From JANPPS01 sp965246925 (lineage in GTDB: Bacteria; Pseudomonadota; Alphaproteobacteria; Acetobacterales; Acetobacteraceae), in contig OZ251994.1 in assembly GCA_965246925.1 (NCBI GenBank), positions 3,100,001 to 3,164,000 on the forward strand: 64,000 nucleotides of DNA, in the 5' to 3' direction. Position 1 is the first letter of the stretch, and each line of letters begins with the position of its first letter. Below are positions 1-9,308 of this stretch, piece after piece. The notes under the pieces are model-generated. The model worked only from the letters and a program-made list of their open reading frames with translations, did no database searches and was not told the origin of the DNA. A program made the translations under genes and the position numbers.

Positions 1-287
1 AAACTAGAACAGCCACATTAGTATCGCATGGCTCCCATCCCGCCCTGCCAAAGGCAGGCTCAGGCGTAACCGGGGCTAGCTCATGCCGCATCTCGGCGTT
101 CGATCGTGCGGCCTTGACGAAAGAATCGGCACCCCCAAGGACGCCAGTTCATCCCGCCTGCCAGCAGGCAAAAAGTTAAACCTTGGCATTTAGCCCCCGC
201 AACGCTATCTCCCCTCAGCGTGCTGAACATGCCCGGCGGCGATATCGCCCTGGCCCCACGCAACCATATAGAAGGCGTGCCCTACGA
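1..287. other. Intergenic leader with two GCCTGC-type hairpins
   Basis: I see no gene here. Two short inverted repeats are visible: CCTGCC-AAA-GGCAGG at 44-58 and GCCTGC-CA-GCAGGC at 156-169, the second followed by a run of A on this strand. The stretch probably holds the promoter and leader of the DUF4167 gene. The A run lies on the wrong side for a plus-strand terminator. A similar hairpin recurs at 26280-26296. Confidence 0.4.
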
Positions 288-794
288 ATGAACATGAAGC
301 GCATGCGCGGACGCAATAACCGCGGCGGTGGCCAGGGCGGCGGCGGCGGCGGCCCCATCCGGCACCAAAGCGGCAACGTCCCGCTCAACCGCAACCACGT
401 GTTCGACAGCATCGGCCCCGACCTCCGCATCCGCGGCACGTCACAGCAACTGTTCGAGAAATACCTCCAGCTCGGCCGGGACGCCACCAGCTCCGGCGAC
501 CGCGTCATGGCCGAAAGCTACTTTCAGCACGCCGAGCATTATTTCCGCATCCTTAACGCCATGAACCAAGCCGCCCAACAGCAAGCCCAGCACCAGCCGC
601 GCCCAAGGGAGTTCCAGCAAGACAGCAGCGAAGGCGAGCAACGGCCAGAGTATCGGCCAGAATTCCGAAACGAGCCGCAAACCAGCGAACCCCGTCAGCA
701 AGTCTCTGCCGATGAGCCGGAGGAAGACGAAGAGCCCGCCCCCCTCGTCACCACCCCACGCGAAATCACCATCGCCGCCGCCCCACCGGACTAG
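288..794 (+). CDS. DUF4167 domain protein
   Basis: 168 residues. The basic, glycine-rich N-terminus (MNMKRMRGRNNRGG, then a poly-Gly tract) followed by the block VFDSIGPDLRIRGTSQQLFE and a helical segment around YFQHAEHYFRILNAMNQ is typical of DUF4167 proteins of alphaproteobacteria, which usually sit downstream of the release-factor methylase gene. The C-terminal half is Gln/Pro/Glu-rich and low in complexity, as is usual. The start chosen is ATG 288, since the family begins with this basic Met-Lys-Arg stretch; upstream in-frame codons add an unconserved Arg-rich leader. RNA or ribosome association is suggested by the RGG-like head only. The function is not established. Confidence 0.85.
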   Translation: MNMKRMRGRNNRGGGQGGGGGGPIRHQSGNVPLNRNHVFDSIGPDLRIRGTSQQLFEKYLQLGRDATSSGDRVMAESYFQHAEHYFRILNAMNQAAQQQAQHQPRPREFQQDSSEGEQRPEYRPEFRNEPQTSEPRQQVSADEPEEDEEPAPLVTTPREITIAAAPPD

Positions 795-843
795 CCCCGC
801 AATAACCCGCCATGCAAACCCAAAGCGCCAACGCGAGTCCGGC

Positions 844-1578
844 CTAGATCAGCCCATGCCGCTTGAACAACTCGATCAAAACCAAGTTGACGTTGAACTT
901 GAAATCGTCCGTCCGCCGTACCCGGTCTAGTGCCGCCGCCAGCGGCCAGAGTTCGAACGACTCCGCCTCGCCATCCGCGGGCCGCGGCACGAAACTCTCA
1001 GGCAGCCACAAATCATACACATACAGCCTGTCCCGCCGCAGCCCCTCGGCCCGGGCCATCGCGTAATCGATGGTCCCAGCCGGATCGGCACACCGGCAAA
1101 GAGCGGTAGGCAACGCAGCCTCCTCCTCCGCCTCCTTCATCAGCGTCTGCCACGGCGTCATCCCGGACGAGACCCCGCCCGCGGCCAAATGGTCCAGCTT
1201 TCCGGGGTCCAGGGCCTTGCTTGCCGCCCGCCTCGCCACCCAAAGCCACGGCCCATCGTCCCGCTGCACCAGCCCATTCAGGTGCACGCCCAGCGCCAGT
1301 AACCCCAGCGCCGGCAACGCCCCCCGGTCCACCACTCCCAGGCCCGGCCCCTCCGGCGTCGCACGCACGTCGAACGCCTCATCCCGGAACCGGCATAGCC
1401 CGGCCCCCGCCAACGCCGCCGCCGGCCAACGCAGATCCAGGAAATCCGTCCCGCCGATCACGTCCAGCACCGCCGGACTGACCCACCCCACCGGCGTGCC
1501 GCCCAGCGAAAGCGGGGTGCGGCCACCGGGGATCTCGGCGTTGTTGCACGCCGCCACATGCCGCATAATAGGGTCCAT
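844..1578 (-). CDS. DUF4743/Nudix hydrolase family protein
   Basis: About 244 residues. The N-terminal half (MRHVAACNNAEIPG onward) matches the DUF4743 region that precedes a Nudix domain in thiamine-pyrophosphokinase-related Nudix proteins. The Nudix box is recognisable at GGVSSGMTPWQTLMKEAEEE, with the catalytic-type EAEEE core. Substrate is unknown; relatives hydrolyse nucleoside diphosphate or thiamine diphosphate-like compounds. Start is uncertain: ATG 1578 lies one base after GGGGAGG, ATG 1566 thirteen bases after it. The gene is divergent from the ABC exporter at 1660, and the space between them holds an inverted repeat. Confidence 0.8.
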   Translation of the reverse strand: MDPIMRHVAACNNAEIPGGRTPLSLGGTPVGWVSPAVLDVIGGTDFLDLRWPAAALAGAGLCRFRDEAFDVRATPEGPGLGVVDRGALPALGLLALGVHLNGLVQRDDGPWLWVARRAASKALDPGKLDHLAAGGVSSGMTPWQTLMKEAEEEAALPTALCRCADPAGTIDYAMARAEGLRRDRLYVYDLWLPESFVPRPADGEAESFELWPLAAALDRVRRTDDFKFNVNLVLIELFKRHGLI

Positions 1579-1594
1579 TCCTCCCCACATAGCC

Positions 1595-1611
1595 GGTAAT
1601 CGCCAATTACC
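1595..1611. promoter_or_regulatory. Inverted repeat in the divergent promoter region
   Basis: GGTAAT-CGCCA-ATTACC has perfect 6-base arms and lies between the divergent Nudix and ABC exporter genes. Its place suits an operator for either gene, but no regulator is encoded beside it. Confidence 0.3.
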
Positions 1612-1659
1612 CCAGGCCCCGGCCTTTCCATCGCAGGGCAGAGTGGCCACCTAAAGATC

Positions 1660-3507
1660 ATGAGACCTGCTGACCCAAGCCCGCGCACCGCGCTCCCCGG
1701 CCCCCAACGCTCCGGCTTCGCCACGATCCGCTCTATGATGCCGTATCTCTGGCCCAAGGGAGACACGGGCGCGCATGTCCGCGTCATCGCGGCCGTGATC
1801 TTCCTAGTCCTGGCCAAGGTCGCGACCGTCTATATACCCCTGGTCTATAGCCACGCCGTGGACGCGCTGGCGCCAAAGGACAGCCCGCTCACCATCCCGT
1901 TCGCGTTGATCCTGGCCTACGCCGCCCTGCGCGTCGCGTCCGCCGGCTTCGGCGAACTGCGTGACGCCGTGTTCGCCGCCGTCCAGCAGGCCACCGTCCG
2001 CAAGGTCGCGCTACAGACCTTCAAGCATCTGCACCGCCTTTCGCTTCGCTTTCACCTCGACCGGCAGACTGGTGGCCTGTCCCGCTCCATCGAACGCGGC
2101 ACCAACGGGATCGAGAGTGTCTTACGCCTCGCCGTCTTCAACATCATACCGACCTTGCTCGAAGTCGTAATGGTCACCGCCATCCTTTGGCATCTGTTCG
2201 ATTGGCGCTTTGCCGCAGTCACCTTCATCGCCGTCGGCCTCTACATCCTGTTCACTTTCCTTTTCACCAACTGGCGCGTCCGCTTCCGCCGCGCCATGAA
2301 CGACACCGATAGCGACGCTCAGACCAAAGCCGTCGATAGCCTGCTGAACTTCGAAACCGTCAAGTATTTCGGCAATGAAGAACATGAGGCCGCAAGGTTC
2401 GACGCAGCCCGCGCCCGCTATGAACGCGCTGCAGTCAAGAGCCAAGTGACCCTCAACATGCTCAACCTAGGCCAGGCTTTCATCATCGCCATCGGCCTGG
2501 GCCTCGTCATGCTCATGGCCGCGTATGGCGTGCAGAGCAAGACCATGACCGTTGGACAATTCGTCTTGGTCAACACCTACCTTATGCAGCTCTATCAACC
2601 CCTGAACTTCCTGGGTTTCGTTTACCGCGAGATCAAGCAGGGCCTGGTCGATATGGAGCAGATGTTCCGGCTGCTGAACGTCAATCAGGAGGTCGCCGAC
2701 CGCCCCGGCGCCCTCGTACTCCCGCCCCGCCTGGCCGACGGCACCGCCGGGTCCGTCGTGTTCCGGGATGTGCAGTTCGGCTACAATCCCAACCGCGAAA
2801 TCCTCAAGGGCGTGAGCTTCACCGTGCCCTCCGGCTCCAAACTTGCCATCGTCGGGCCGACCGGCGCCGGTAAATCGACCATCAGCCGCTTGCTGTTCCG
2901 CTTCTATGACGTGACGGAAGGATCGGTCGAGATCGACGGCATCGACGTGCGGGACCTCACGCAACAAAGCCTGCGTGCCGCCATCGGCGTGGTGCCGCAG
3001 GATACCGTGCTGTTCAATGACACCATCGCCTACAACATCGCCTACGGCCGCCCCGGCGCCAGCCAGGCCGACATCGAGCAAGCCGCCCGCTTGGCGCAAG
3101 TGCACGACTTCGTCCAACGCCTGCCCGAGGGCTACGCCACCCGCGTCGGCGAACGCGGCCTAAAATTGTCCGGCGGCGAAAAGCAGCGTGTCGCCATCGC
3201 CCGCACCATCCTGAAGGACCCTCGCATCCTGATCCTGGACGAAGCGACCAGCGCGCTGGATAGCCGGACCGAGCGCGAAATCGAAACCGCCCTTCGCACC
3301 GTCAGCGCCAACCGCACCACCCTCGTCATCGCGCACCGCCTCTCGACCGTGGTGGACGCCGATGAGATCCTGGTGCTGGCCGATGGCCGGGTCGCAGAGC
3401 GCGGCACGCATGCCCAGTTGCTGGCCAAAGACGGACTTTATGCCCGTATGTGGGCGCTGCAAGCCCAGCAGCGCGAGCCGGAGCGCGAAGTGGAGACGGT
3501 GGATTGA
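1660..3507 (+). CDS. Atm1-type ABC exporter (fused membrane and ATPase domains)
   Basis: 615 residues, the usual half-transporter length of the Atm1/ABCB7/HMT1 group. An N-terminal six-helix membrane domain (about residues 35-340) contains the characteristic QTKAVDSLLNFETVKYFGNE block. The ATPase domain carries Walker A GPTGAGKST (about 398-406), signature LSGGEKQRVAIAR (about 502-514), Walker B ILILDEATSALD and the H-loop IAHRLST. By family, it probably exports a glutathione-linked sulfur or metal compound across the inner membrane, supporting iron-sulfur or metal homeostasis. Homodimer expected. The small gene at 3504 overlaps its stop codon and is probably co-translated. Confidence 0.9.
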   Translation: MRPADPSPRTALPGPQRSGFATIRSMMPYLWPKGDTGAHVRVIAAVIFLVLAKVATVYIPLVYSHAVDALAPKDSPLTIPFALILAYAALRVASAGFGELRDAVFAAVQQATVRKVALQTFKHLHRLSLRFHLDRQTGGLSRSIERGTNGIESVLRLAVFNIIPTLLEVVMVTAILWHLFDWRFAAVTFIAVGLYILFTFLFTNWRVRFRRAMNDTDSDAQTKAVDSLLNFETVKYFGNEEHEAARFDAARARYERAAVKSQVTLNMLNLGQAFIIAIGLGLVMLMAAYGVQSKTMTVGQFVLVNTYLMQLYQPLNFLGFVYREIKQGLVDMEQMFRLLNVNQEVADRPGALVLPPRLADGTAGSVVFRDVQFGYNPNREILKGVSFTVPSGSKLAIVGPTGAGKSTISRLLFRFYDVTEGSVEIDGIDVRDLTQQSLRAAIGVVPQDTVLFNDTIAYNIAYGRPGASQADIEQAARLAQVHDFVQRLPEGYATRVGERGLKLSGGEKQRVAIARTILKDPRILILDEATSALDSRTEREIETALRTVSANRTTLVIAHRLSTVVDADEILVLADGRVAERGTHAQLLAKDGLYARMWALQAQQREPEREVETVD

Positions 3508-3752
3508 GCGGCCAAAGCAACCCTCCAGCCGACCTCAGCCACGCCGGGGCCGTGGTGGACAAGGCCATCGAGTATATGATCGGGCAGAACCTCGACCCCA
3601 TCTCCATCGCCTCGGCCCTCCTGGGCGGCTCGCTCGGCTTGCTGGCCCGCAGCATGAGCGATGAAGCGATCGTGGGCGTGCTGCAGAATGCAATCGGCAG
3701 CGTCCGGTCCGGTGAGTTGCGTGCCGAGTATGGCCCTACAGGACGCGCTTGA
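3504..3752 (+). CDS. Small conserved-looking hypothetical protein
   Basis: 82 residues from TTG 3504, whose TTGA overlaps the stop of the ABC exporter; translational coupling explains the weak start. The product contains a hydrophobic glycine-rich stretch (SIASALLGGSLGLLARSMSDE) and a C-terminal helix. I recognise no named domain. The steady third-position G/C and the tight overlap argue that it is real. It may be a small partner of the exporter or an unrelated passenger gene. Confidence 0.55.
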   Translation: MSGQSNPPADLSHAGAVVDKAIEYMIGQNLDPISIASALLGGSLGLLARSMSDEAIVGVLQNAIGSVRSGELRAEYGPTGRA

Positions 3753-3827
3753 CTCTGTAACGCGTTCTGCTCTGATCGTCCGCCCTTCATTGTTCCTTAA
3801 TCTTGTTGTGTTCATCTCAGACCCAGT

Positions 3828-5321
3828 ATGGTTAAGGGTGGGCAAAGCCGGATGAGGTTGAGCGTGAAGCGATGGATGTGGACCGGCGTGCTGCTAACCC
3901 TCTGTGCCAGTGCCATGGCACAGAATCCGCCGCCTGCGCCCGCCCCGCACGCGCCGCCGCCAGACCGCACGACCGAACAACAGATCGAGCTTGCGGACCG
4001 CACTCTGCCATTCCGCGCCATCGTCACGACCCACCGTATCCTGGGTGACAACGCGGCGCCCGAGGCCGATATCGTGACCACCGCCTTCTTGTTGAACAAC
4101 GTCCCTGCGTCCAACCGTCCGGTCACTTTCGCCATCAACGGCGGCCCCGGCGCCGGCTCGGCATGGCTCGATCTCATGGCCATGGGTCCCTGGCGGGTAG
4201 CCATGCCGCAGGACGGCGTCCTGCCGCCGAGCCTGTCCCCGGCATTGATCCCCAATGCCGAAACCTGGCTGCCCTTCACCGACCTAGTCTTCATCGACCC
4301 GCCGGGCACCGGCTATAGCCGGCTGGTGGGCGGCAATGACGCCGTGCAGCGGCGCATCTACTCGACCAATGGCGAGATCCCTGTGCTGGCCCAGGTCATG
4401 CGCCGCTGGCTGGAACTGAACGGACGTTTTGCCTCACCAAGGTTCATGGTGGGCGAAAGCTACGGCGGCATCCGCGTTCCCCGCCTAGCCCGGCGCCTGG
4501 CGGACGCGGAGGGCGTGGCACTGAGCGGCATCATGCTTGCCTCGCCCGTGCTGGATTTCAACGCCTGGGGCTCGCAGTGGCAGCCCTATCCATGGGTCAC
4601 CCGCCTACCCTCCATGACCGCCGCAAATCACAAGGCGGAGGTCCGGGAGCCGGAGGTCGAGGCCTATGCCTCCGGCGAGTATATCACCGATTTCATGCGC
4701 GGCCCGTCCGATGCCGCCGCCGTGCAGCGCATGGCCGAACGCGTGGCCGCCCTCACCGGCCTCTCGCCCGAAATCACCAAGCGCCGCGGCGGACGCATCG
4801 ATTGGTGGACCGAACGGCGGGAGCGTGAGCCGGGCCGCATCGGCAGCGCCTACGATCTCACCGTAACCTCGATCGATCCGGACCCCACGGCGCAGTTCGT
4901 ACAGGCGCCTGATGCCGTCACGGACGCGCTGAAGGCGCCCATTGCGGCCGCCGCGGCCAGCCTCTACGCCGACCGGCTCAATTGGCGTCCAGACGGCGCA
5001 CCCGGGCCCCGCTACGAAATCCTCAACGGCAGCGTGTTCGGAGCCTGGAGCTACAATGGCGGGCAGGGGGCCGCCGAAAGCCTGTCGGCACTGCACACGG
5101 CCATGGCGTTCGATCCAGCGCTCCATGTCACGGTGATGCATGGCCTCTATGATCTAGTGACGCCGTACTATGCGAGTAAGCTGATCCTGGACCAGCTTCC
5201 GCCCGCCCTCGCCACCCGCGCCCGGCTCGTAGCCGTGCCCGGCGGTCACATGTTCTACACCCGTGACGCCTCCCGCGCCCGCTTCCGCGACGAAGGCCAG
5301 GCTCTGATCAACCCGCAATGA
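3828..5321 (+). CDS. Serine carboxypeptidase, family S10
   Basis: 497 residues with an N-terminal signal sequence (RWMWTGVLLTLCASAMA, probable cleavage after AMA), so exported to the periplasm or beyond. Family S10 marks are clear: the oxyanion-side motif INGGPGAGSAW, the nucleophile motif GESYGG with Ser near residue 211, an Asp in GLYDLVTPYY and the His in VPGGHMFYT. S10 enzymes remove C-terminal residues from peptides at acidic pH, which would suit an acid-tolerant organism. Start could be ATG 3828 or 3852; both keep the signal peptide. Its last codon overlaps tilS by ATGA. Confidence 0.88.
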   Translation: MVKGGQSRMRLSVKRWMWTGVLLTLCASAMAQNPPPAPAPHAPPPDRTTEQQIELADRTLPFRAIVTTHRILGDNAAPEADIVTTAFLLNNVPASNRPVTFAINGGPGAGSAWLDLMAMGPWRVAMPQDGVLPPSLSPALIPNAETWLPFTDLVFIDPPGTGYSRLVGGNDAVQRRIYSTNGEIPVLAQVMRRWLELNGRFASPRFMVGESYGGIRVPRLARRLADAEGVALSGIMLASPVLDFNAWGSQWQPYPWVTRLPSMTAANHKAEVREPEVEAYASGEYITDFMRGPSDAAAVQRMAERVAALTGLSPEITKRRGGRIDWWTERREREPGRIGSAYDLTVTSIDPDPTAQFVQAPDAVTDALKAPIAAAAASLYADRLNWRPDGAPGPRYEILNGSVFGAWSYNGGQGAAESLSALHTAMAFDPALHVTVMHGLYDLVTPYYASKLILDQLPPALATRARLVAVPGGHMFYTRDASRARFRDEGQALINPQ

Positions 5322-6532
5322 ACGAACTCACACCCGCCGAGTTCGCCGCCTTGATGCAACCGGGCGAACCCTGGCACCAGGCCCGAAAGCTGGCCGTAGC
5401 CGTCTCGGGCGGCGCGGACAGCATGGCTTTGGCTTACCTGGTGCGCGGCTGGGGACGTCCACACGCCTTCATCGTCGATCACGGCCTCCGCCCCGGCTCG
5501 GCGCAAGAGGCGCGGCTGACCGCTGGCCGTCTAGACCAAATGGCTATCCCGGCCACGATCCTCACTTTGCGTAACCTTCGCCGGACAGCCCAAGCCGCAC
5601 GGCAGGCCCGCTACGCCGCTCTCATGGCAGCGTGCGTTGAGGCGGGCTTGGCAGACCTGCTCATCGCCCAACACGCTTTGGACCAGGCCGAAACCGTGCA
5701 GCTGCGTGAGGCCTCCGGCACTGGCGAGGCAGGCCGGGCCGGCATGGCCTGCCTTGGTTTTCAGGGCCCGGTGCGCCTGATCCGTCCGCTGCTGTCCGTG
5801 CCCCCGGCCCGGCTGCGGGCCACGCTGCTCGCGGCTGGCGTCGTTTGGGTCGAGGACCCCAGCAACCAAGACCTGCGCACACCCCGGGCCCGCCTGCGCC
5901 AAGCCAAGCAGGACAGCACCGAGACTCTAGCGCGAGCCCGCGTTGCCGGAGCCGCGCGTGCCGCGGCGGAGCGGGCTATCGCCGCCGAACTCGCCAGTCA
6001 GGTCAGCCTGTATCCTGAAGGTTACGCCATAGCCGAAGGCCCGCTCTCCTCCGGAGCCCTCTCGGCGCTGATCTGGACGCTATCGGGCCGGCCGCACCCG
6101 CCCGCGGCAGCGTCGGTTGCTCGCCTAGTCCCGCTCCGGACCGGCACGCTTCACGGTGTGCAGATTGCACGATCGCGGACGAAGTGGTTGCTCGCACGCG
6201 AGCCCGCTGCACAGCCCGCCCGGACGGAATCGCCCCGCTGGGACCGCTTCCGTGCCAGTGCCGCCAGTGATGTCGCCAGGCCACGCCGGCAGCCAGCCTT
6301 GGTAACCAGCGGCGCCCCGGGCCTCGGCTGGTGGTTCGATCCGCCCCGGCCAGCGGCACCGGCGCCTTTCGCAATCCAGCCGTCCGGGTGGGGATGCACA
6401 CCGGCCTTGCCCGCACTATGTTTGACGCGACAAGCGGCGTCGGCCCACACTGGGCCGGGAACAGGAAGCCCGGGTTCGCTCCAACCTCGCCCAGAACCCG
6501 GCGAACTAGACTGGATTGCTGGGATTATATGA
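5318..6532 (+). CDS. tilS: tRNA(Ile)-lysidine synthase
   Basis: 404 residues. The PP-loop SGGADS lies near residues 29-34, followed by DHGLRPGSAQEA and AQHALDQAETVQLR, the normal TilS series. The enzyme converts C34 of tRNA-Ile(CAU) to lysidine in the cytoplasm so that AUA codons are read as isoleucine. The C-terminal substrate-binding part is weakly conserved. Position directly before ftsH is a classic bacterial gene order. Start ATG 5318 overlaps the upstream stop, and its own TGA lies inside the ftsH start (ATGATGA). Confidence 0.93.
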   Translation: MNELTPAEFAALMQPGEPWHQARKLAVAVSGGADSMALAYLVRGWGRPHAFIVDHGLRPGSAQEARLTAGRLDQMAIPATILTLRNLRRTAQAARQARYAALMAACVEAGLADLLIAQHALDQAETVQLREASGTGEAGRAGMACLGFQGPVRLIRPLLSVPPARLRATLLAAGVVWVEDPSNQDLRTPRARLRQAKQDSTETLARARVAGAARAAAERAIAAELASQVSLYPEGYAIAEGPLSSGALSALIWTLSGRPHPPAAASVARLVPLRTGTLHGVQIARSRTKWLLAREPAAQPARTESPRWDRFRASAASDVARPRRQPALVTSGAPGLGWWFDPPRPAAPAPFAIQPSGWGCTPALPALCLTRQAASAHTGPGTGSPGSLQPRPEPGELDWIAGII

Positions 6533-8445
6533 TGAGCAATTTTGGCCGCAACCTCGCGCTCTGGGTGATCATCGCCCTGCTGCTCGTGGTGCTGTTCAAC
6601 CTGTTCCAGCCGAATGGGAACCAACGCAACCCGGCGCCGGTCGCCTATTCCGAGTTCCTGAACTCCGTAAGCGCCGGCAAAGTCAGGGACGTGGTGATCC
6701 AAGGCCGTACCCTGACCGTGCTCGAAACGGGCTCGCCCAACAAGTATCAGGTCTACACGCCCGACGACCCGACCCTGGTCAGCACCCTCACTAGCAAGGG
6801 TGTGCACGTGGAAGCGCAGAAGGAAGAGACGGATCATCCGCTCATCAACATCCTTCTGAGCTGGTTTCCGATGCTGCTCCTGATCGGCGTATGGGTCTTC
6901 TTCATGCGCCAGATGCAGTCGGGCGGCGGCCGCGCCATGGGCTTCGGCAAGAGCCGGGCGCGTATGCTGACCGAAAAGCAGGGCCGCATTACGTTCGAAG
7001 ACGTGGCCGGCATCGACGAGGCCAAGCAGGAACTGCAGGAGATTGTCGAATTCCTGAAAGACCCGCAAAAGTTTCAGCGTTTGGGCGGTAAAATTCCCAA
7101 GGGCGTGCTGCTGGTGGGTCCGCCGGGAACGGGTAAGACCCTGCTCGCCCGCGCCATCGCCGGTGAGGCGAACGTCCCGTTCTTCACGATTTCCGGTTCG
7201 GATTTCGTCGAGATGTTCGTAGGCGTCGGGGCCAGCCGCGTGCGGGACATGTTCGAACAGGGCAAGAAGAACGCCCCCTGCATTATCTTCATCGACGAAA
7301 TAGACGCCGTCGGCCGCCATCGCGGCGCCGGCCTGGGCGGCGGCAACGATGAGCGCGAGCAGACGCTGAACCAAATGCTCGTCGAGATGGACGGCTTCGA
7401 GAGCAACGAGGGCGTCATCCTCATCGCCGCAACCAACCGCCCGGACGTGCTAGACCCCGCGCTGCTGCGTCCAGGCCGGTTCGATCGTCAAGTGGTCGTT
7501 CCGAACCCTGACGTGAACGGGCGCGAGAAAATCGTCCGCGTTCACATGCGCAAGGTTCCGTTGGCGTCCGATGTGGATCCAAAGGTGATCGCGCGCGGCA
7601 CACCTGGCTTCTCCGGCGCGGACTTGGCCAACTTGGTGAACGAGGCGGCCTTGCTCGCAGCCCGCTTGGGTAAGCGCGTCGTGGCGATGGCCGAGTTCGA
7701 GCACGCCAAGGACAAGGTGATGATGGGAGCCGAGCGCCGGTCCCTAGTGATGTCCGAAGACGAAAAGCGGCTGACCGCGTATCACGAAGCGGGGCATGCA
7801 CTGCTCGCAATTTACGAGCCGGACTCTGATCCCGTGCACAAGGCCACCATCATCCCCCGCGGACGTGCGCTGGGCATGGTCATGCGCCTTCCGGAAGGTG
7901 ACCGCCTGAGTGAGAGCAAAGCGCAGATCCTGGCGTCGCTGCGCATCACCATGGGCGGCCGCGCGGCCGAGGAGCTGGTATTCGGCGCAGACCGGGTCAC
8001 CAGCGGCGCTTCCAGCGACATTAAACAGGCCACACGCTACGCACGGGCCATGGTGACCGAATGGGGCATGAGCACGAAGCTTGGCATGATCGCCTATGGC
8101 GATAACAGCCAAGAGGTGTTTCTGGGCCACTCTGTCACGCAGAATAAGAACGTCTCCGAAGTGACGGCGCGCGAAATTGACTCGGAGATCAAGCTGATCA
8201 TCGACGCCGCGTATTCCGAAGCGATCCGCGTACTCACGGAACGGCTAGAGGAACTGCATCGGCTGGCGCGCGGCTTGCTGGAATACGAGACTCTGTCGGG
8301 CGACGAGATTCGGACCGTGCTGCGGGGTGAGCCGGTGATCAAGAAAGTCGTGGACGAGCCCGCGCCGGACCAGCGCCGGGCCTCGGTCCCCACCAGCGTT
8401 CGCCCGGCCGCGCCGCCGCCGGGCGGGTTGCCGCAGCCGGGCTGA
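6529..8445 (+). CDS. ftsH: ATP-dependent zinc metalloprotease FtsH
   Basis: 638 residues, normal length. Two membrane segments (about 9-25 and 103-121) flank the periplasmic domain; then come AAA+ Walker A VGPPGTGKT (about 195), Walker B FIDEIDAVG, the second region of homology (NRPDVLDPALLRPGRFD) and the zinc site HEAGH (about 419-423). It is a hexameric inner-membrane protease degrading unassembled membrane proteins and regulators, typically including sigma-32, which is encoded nearby as rpoH. Start is ATG 6529 (MMSNFGRN); longer in-frame readings run back into tilS and carry no membrane anchor. A terminator hairpin follows at 8462. Confidence 0.97.
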   Translation: MMSNFGRNLALWVIIALLLVVLFNLFQPNGNQRNPAPVAYSEFLNSVSAGKVRDVVIQGRTLTVLETGSPNKYQVYTPDDPTLVSTLTSKGVHVEAQKEETDHPLINILLSWFPMLLLIGVWVFFMRQMQSGGGRAMGFGKSRARMLTEKQGRITFEDVAGIDEAKQELQEIVEFLKDPQKFQRLGGKIPKGVLLVGPPGTGKTLLARAIAGEANVPFFTISGSDFVEMFVGVGASRVRDMFEQGKKNAPCIIFIDEIDAVGRHRGAGLGGGNDEREQTLNQMLVEMDGFESNEGVILIAATNRPDVLDPALLRPGRFDRQVVVPNPDVNGREKIVRVHMRKVPLASDVDPKVIARGTPGFSGADLANLVNEAALLAARLGKRVVAMAEFEHAKDKVMMGAERRSLVMSEDEKRLTAYHEAGHALLAIYEPDSDPVHKATIIPRGRALGMVMRLPEGDRLSESKAQILASLRITMGGRAAEELVFGADRVTSGASSDIKQATRYARAMVTEWGMSTKLGMIAYGDNSQEVFLGHSVTQNKNVSEVTAREIDSEIKLIIDAAYSEAIRVLTERLEELHRLARGLLEYETLSGDEIRTVLRGEPVIKKVVDEPAPDQRRASVPTSVRPAAPPPGGLPQPG

Positions 8446-8450
8446 CGGCG

Positions 8451-9284
8451 GTGAGTGATCAGGGGCCGGCAGCGATGCCGGCCCCTTTCGCATGGCCAGA
8501 TCGCCGCACGCCATGGGTCATGGGCATCCTCAACGTCACCCCCGATAGCTTCAGTGATGGTGACTCGCATTCAGACCCGGTAGCCGCCGGGTTGCAGATG
8601 ATCGAGGACGGTGCGGATGTGCTCGACATCGGTGGTGAATCGACACGGCCCGGCGCCAAACCAGTCACTCCAGCGGAAGAGTGGCGCCGCATCGGACCGG
8701 TCATCTCGGCCCTGCGTCACCACGCGGTCATCTCCGTCGACACAAGGCACGCGGCAACGATGGATGCCGCGCTCCGGGCCGGAACCACTATCGTCAATGA
8801 CGTGTCTGCGCTGACGCACGATCCCCGTGCTGCCGCGACAGTGGCACGCTGGAATTGCCCCGTCATCCTCATGCACATGCGCGGCACGCCCGGGACGATG
8901 CTGGGTCTTGCCCGCTATCAGGACGTCGTGGCCGAAGTCCGGGTAGAACTCAACCAGCGTGTCCTGGCAGCGGAACGGGCCGGCATAGCAAGGGATAGGA
9001 TCGCGCTCGATCCGGGGTTCGGCTTCGCCAAGGACTCTGACCATAATGTTGCCCTGATCCGTAGCCTAGACAGTCTCGCTAACCTGGGATTCCCTATCGT
9101 CGCCGGGGTGTCGCGCAAGCGGTTCATCGGCGAATTATCCGGAGTGACCAAAGCAAACGAACGGGTCAGCGGATCGGTAACGGCGGCGCTGTTCGCTTGG
9201 ACGCGCGGCGCATCGATCCTTCGCGTGCACGATGTAAAGGAAACCGTTCAGGCGTTAAGAGTTTGGCAAGGACTCTTGGGCTAA
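8451..9284 (+). CDS. folP: Dihydropteroate synthase
   Basis: 277 residues from GTG 8451. It condenses p-aminobenzoate with hydroxymethyldihydropterin pyrophosphate in folate synthesis. Motifs: MGILNVTPDSFSDG, the pterin-site GGESTRPGA, and the C-terminal ISVDT and GVSRKRFIGEL blocks. Two starts compete: GTG 8451, five bases after the ftsH stop, and ATG 8475, which sits at the loop/stem boundary of the hairpin at 8462-8488; neither has a good ribosome-binding site. Both supply enough residues before MGILNV. It is the sulfonamide target. Next gene is glmM, a conserved neighbour. Confidence 0.93.
   Translation: MSDQGPAAMPAPFAWPDRRTPWVMGILNVTPDSFSDGDSHSDPVAAGLQMIEDGADVLDIGGESTRPGAKPVTPAEEWRRIGPVISALRHHAVISVDTRHAATMDAALRAGTTIVNDVSALTHDPRAAATVARWNCPVILMHMRGTPGTMLGLARYQDVVAEVRVELNQRVLAAERAGIARDRIALDPGFGFAKDSDHNVALIRSLDSLANLGFPIVAGVSRKRFIGELSGVTKANERVSGSVTAALFAWTRGASILRVHDVKETVQALRVWQGLLG
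8462..8488 (+). terminator. Terminator-like hairpin after ftsH, inside the folP N-terminus
   Basis: GGGGCCGGC (8462-8470), loop AGCGAT, GCCGGCCCC (8477-8485), then TTT. The 9-bp stem is perfect. It begins 16 bases after the ftsH stop and lies within the first codons of folP if the GTG 8451 start is used. It may act as a leaky terminator or attenuator, reducing folP relative to ftsH. Confidence 0.6.
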
Positions 9285-9308
9285 GATGGGCCAGCAGGAG
9301 AACAGTTG

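Noticed and set aside
156..169. Rho-independent terminator upstream of DUF4167
   Set aside because: On plus the stem is followed by A, and on minus the T run precedes the stem, so neither orientation fits.
6151..7374. 407-codon minus-strand frame opposite ftsH
   Set aside because: Shadow of the ftsH reading frame; no start signal and no recognisable domain.
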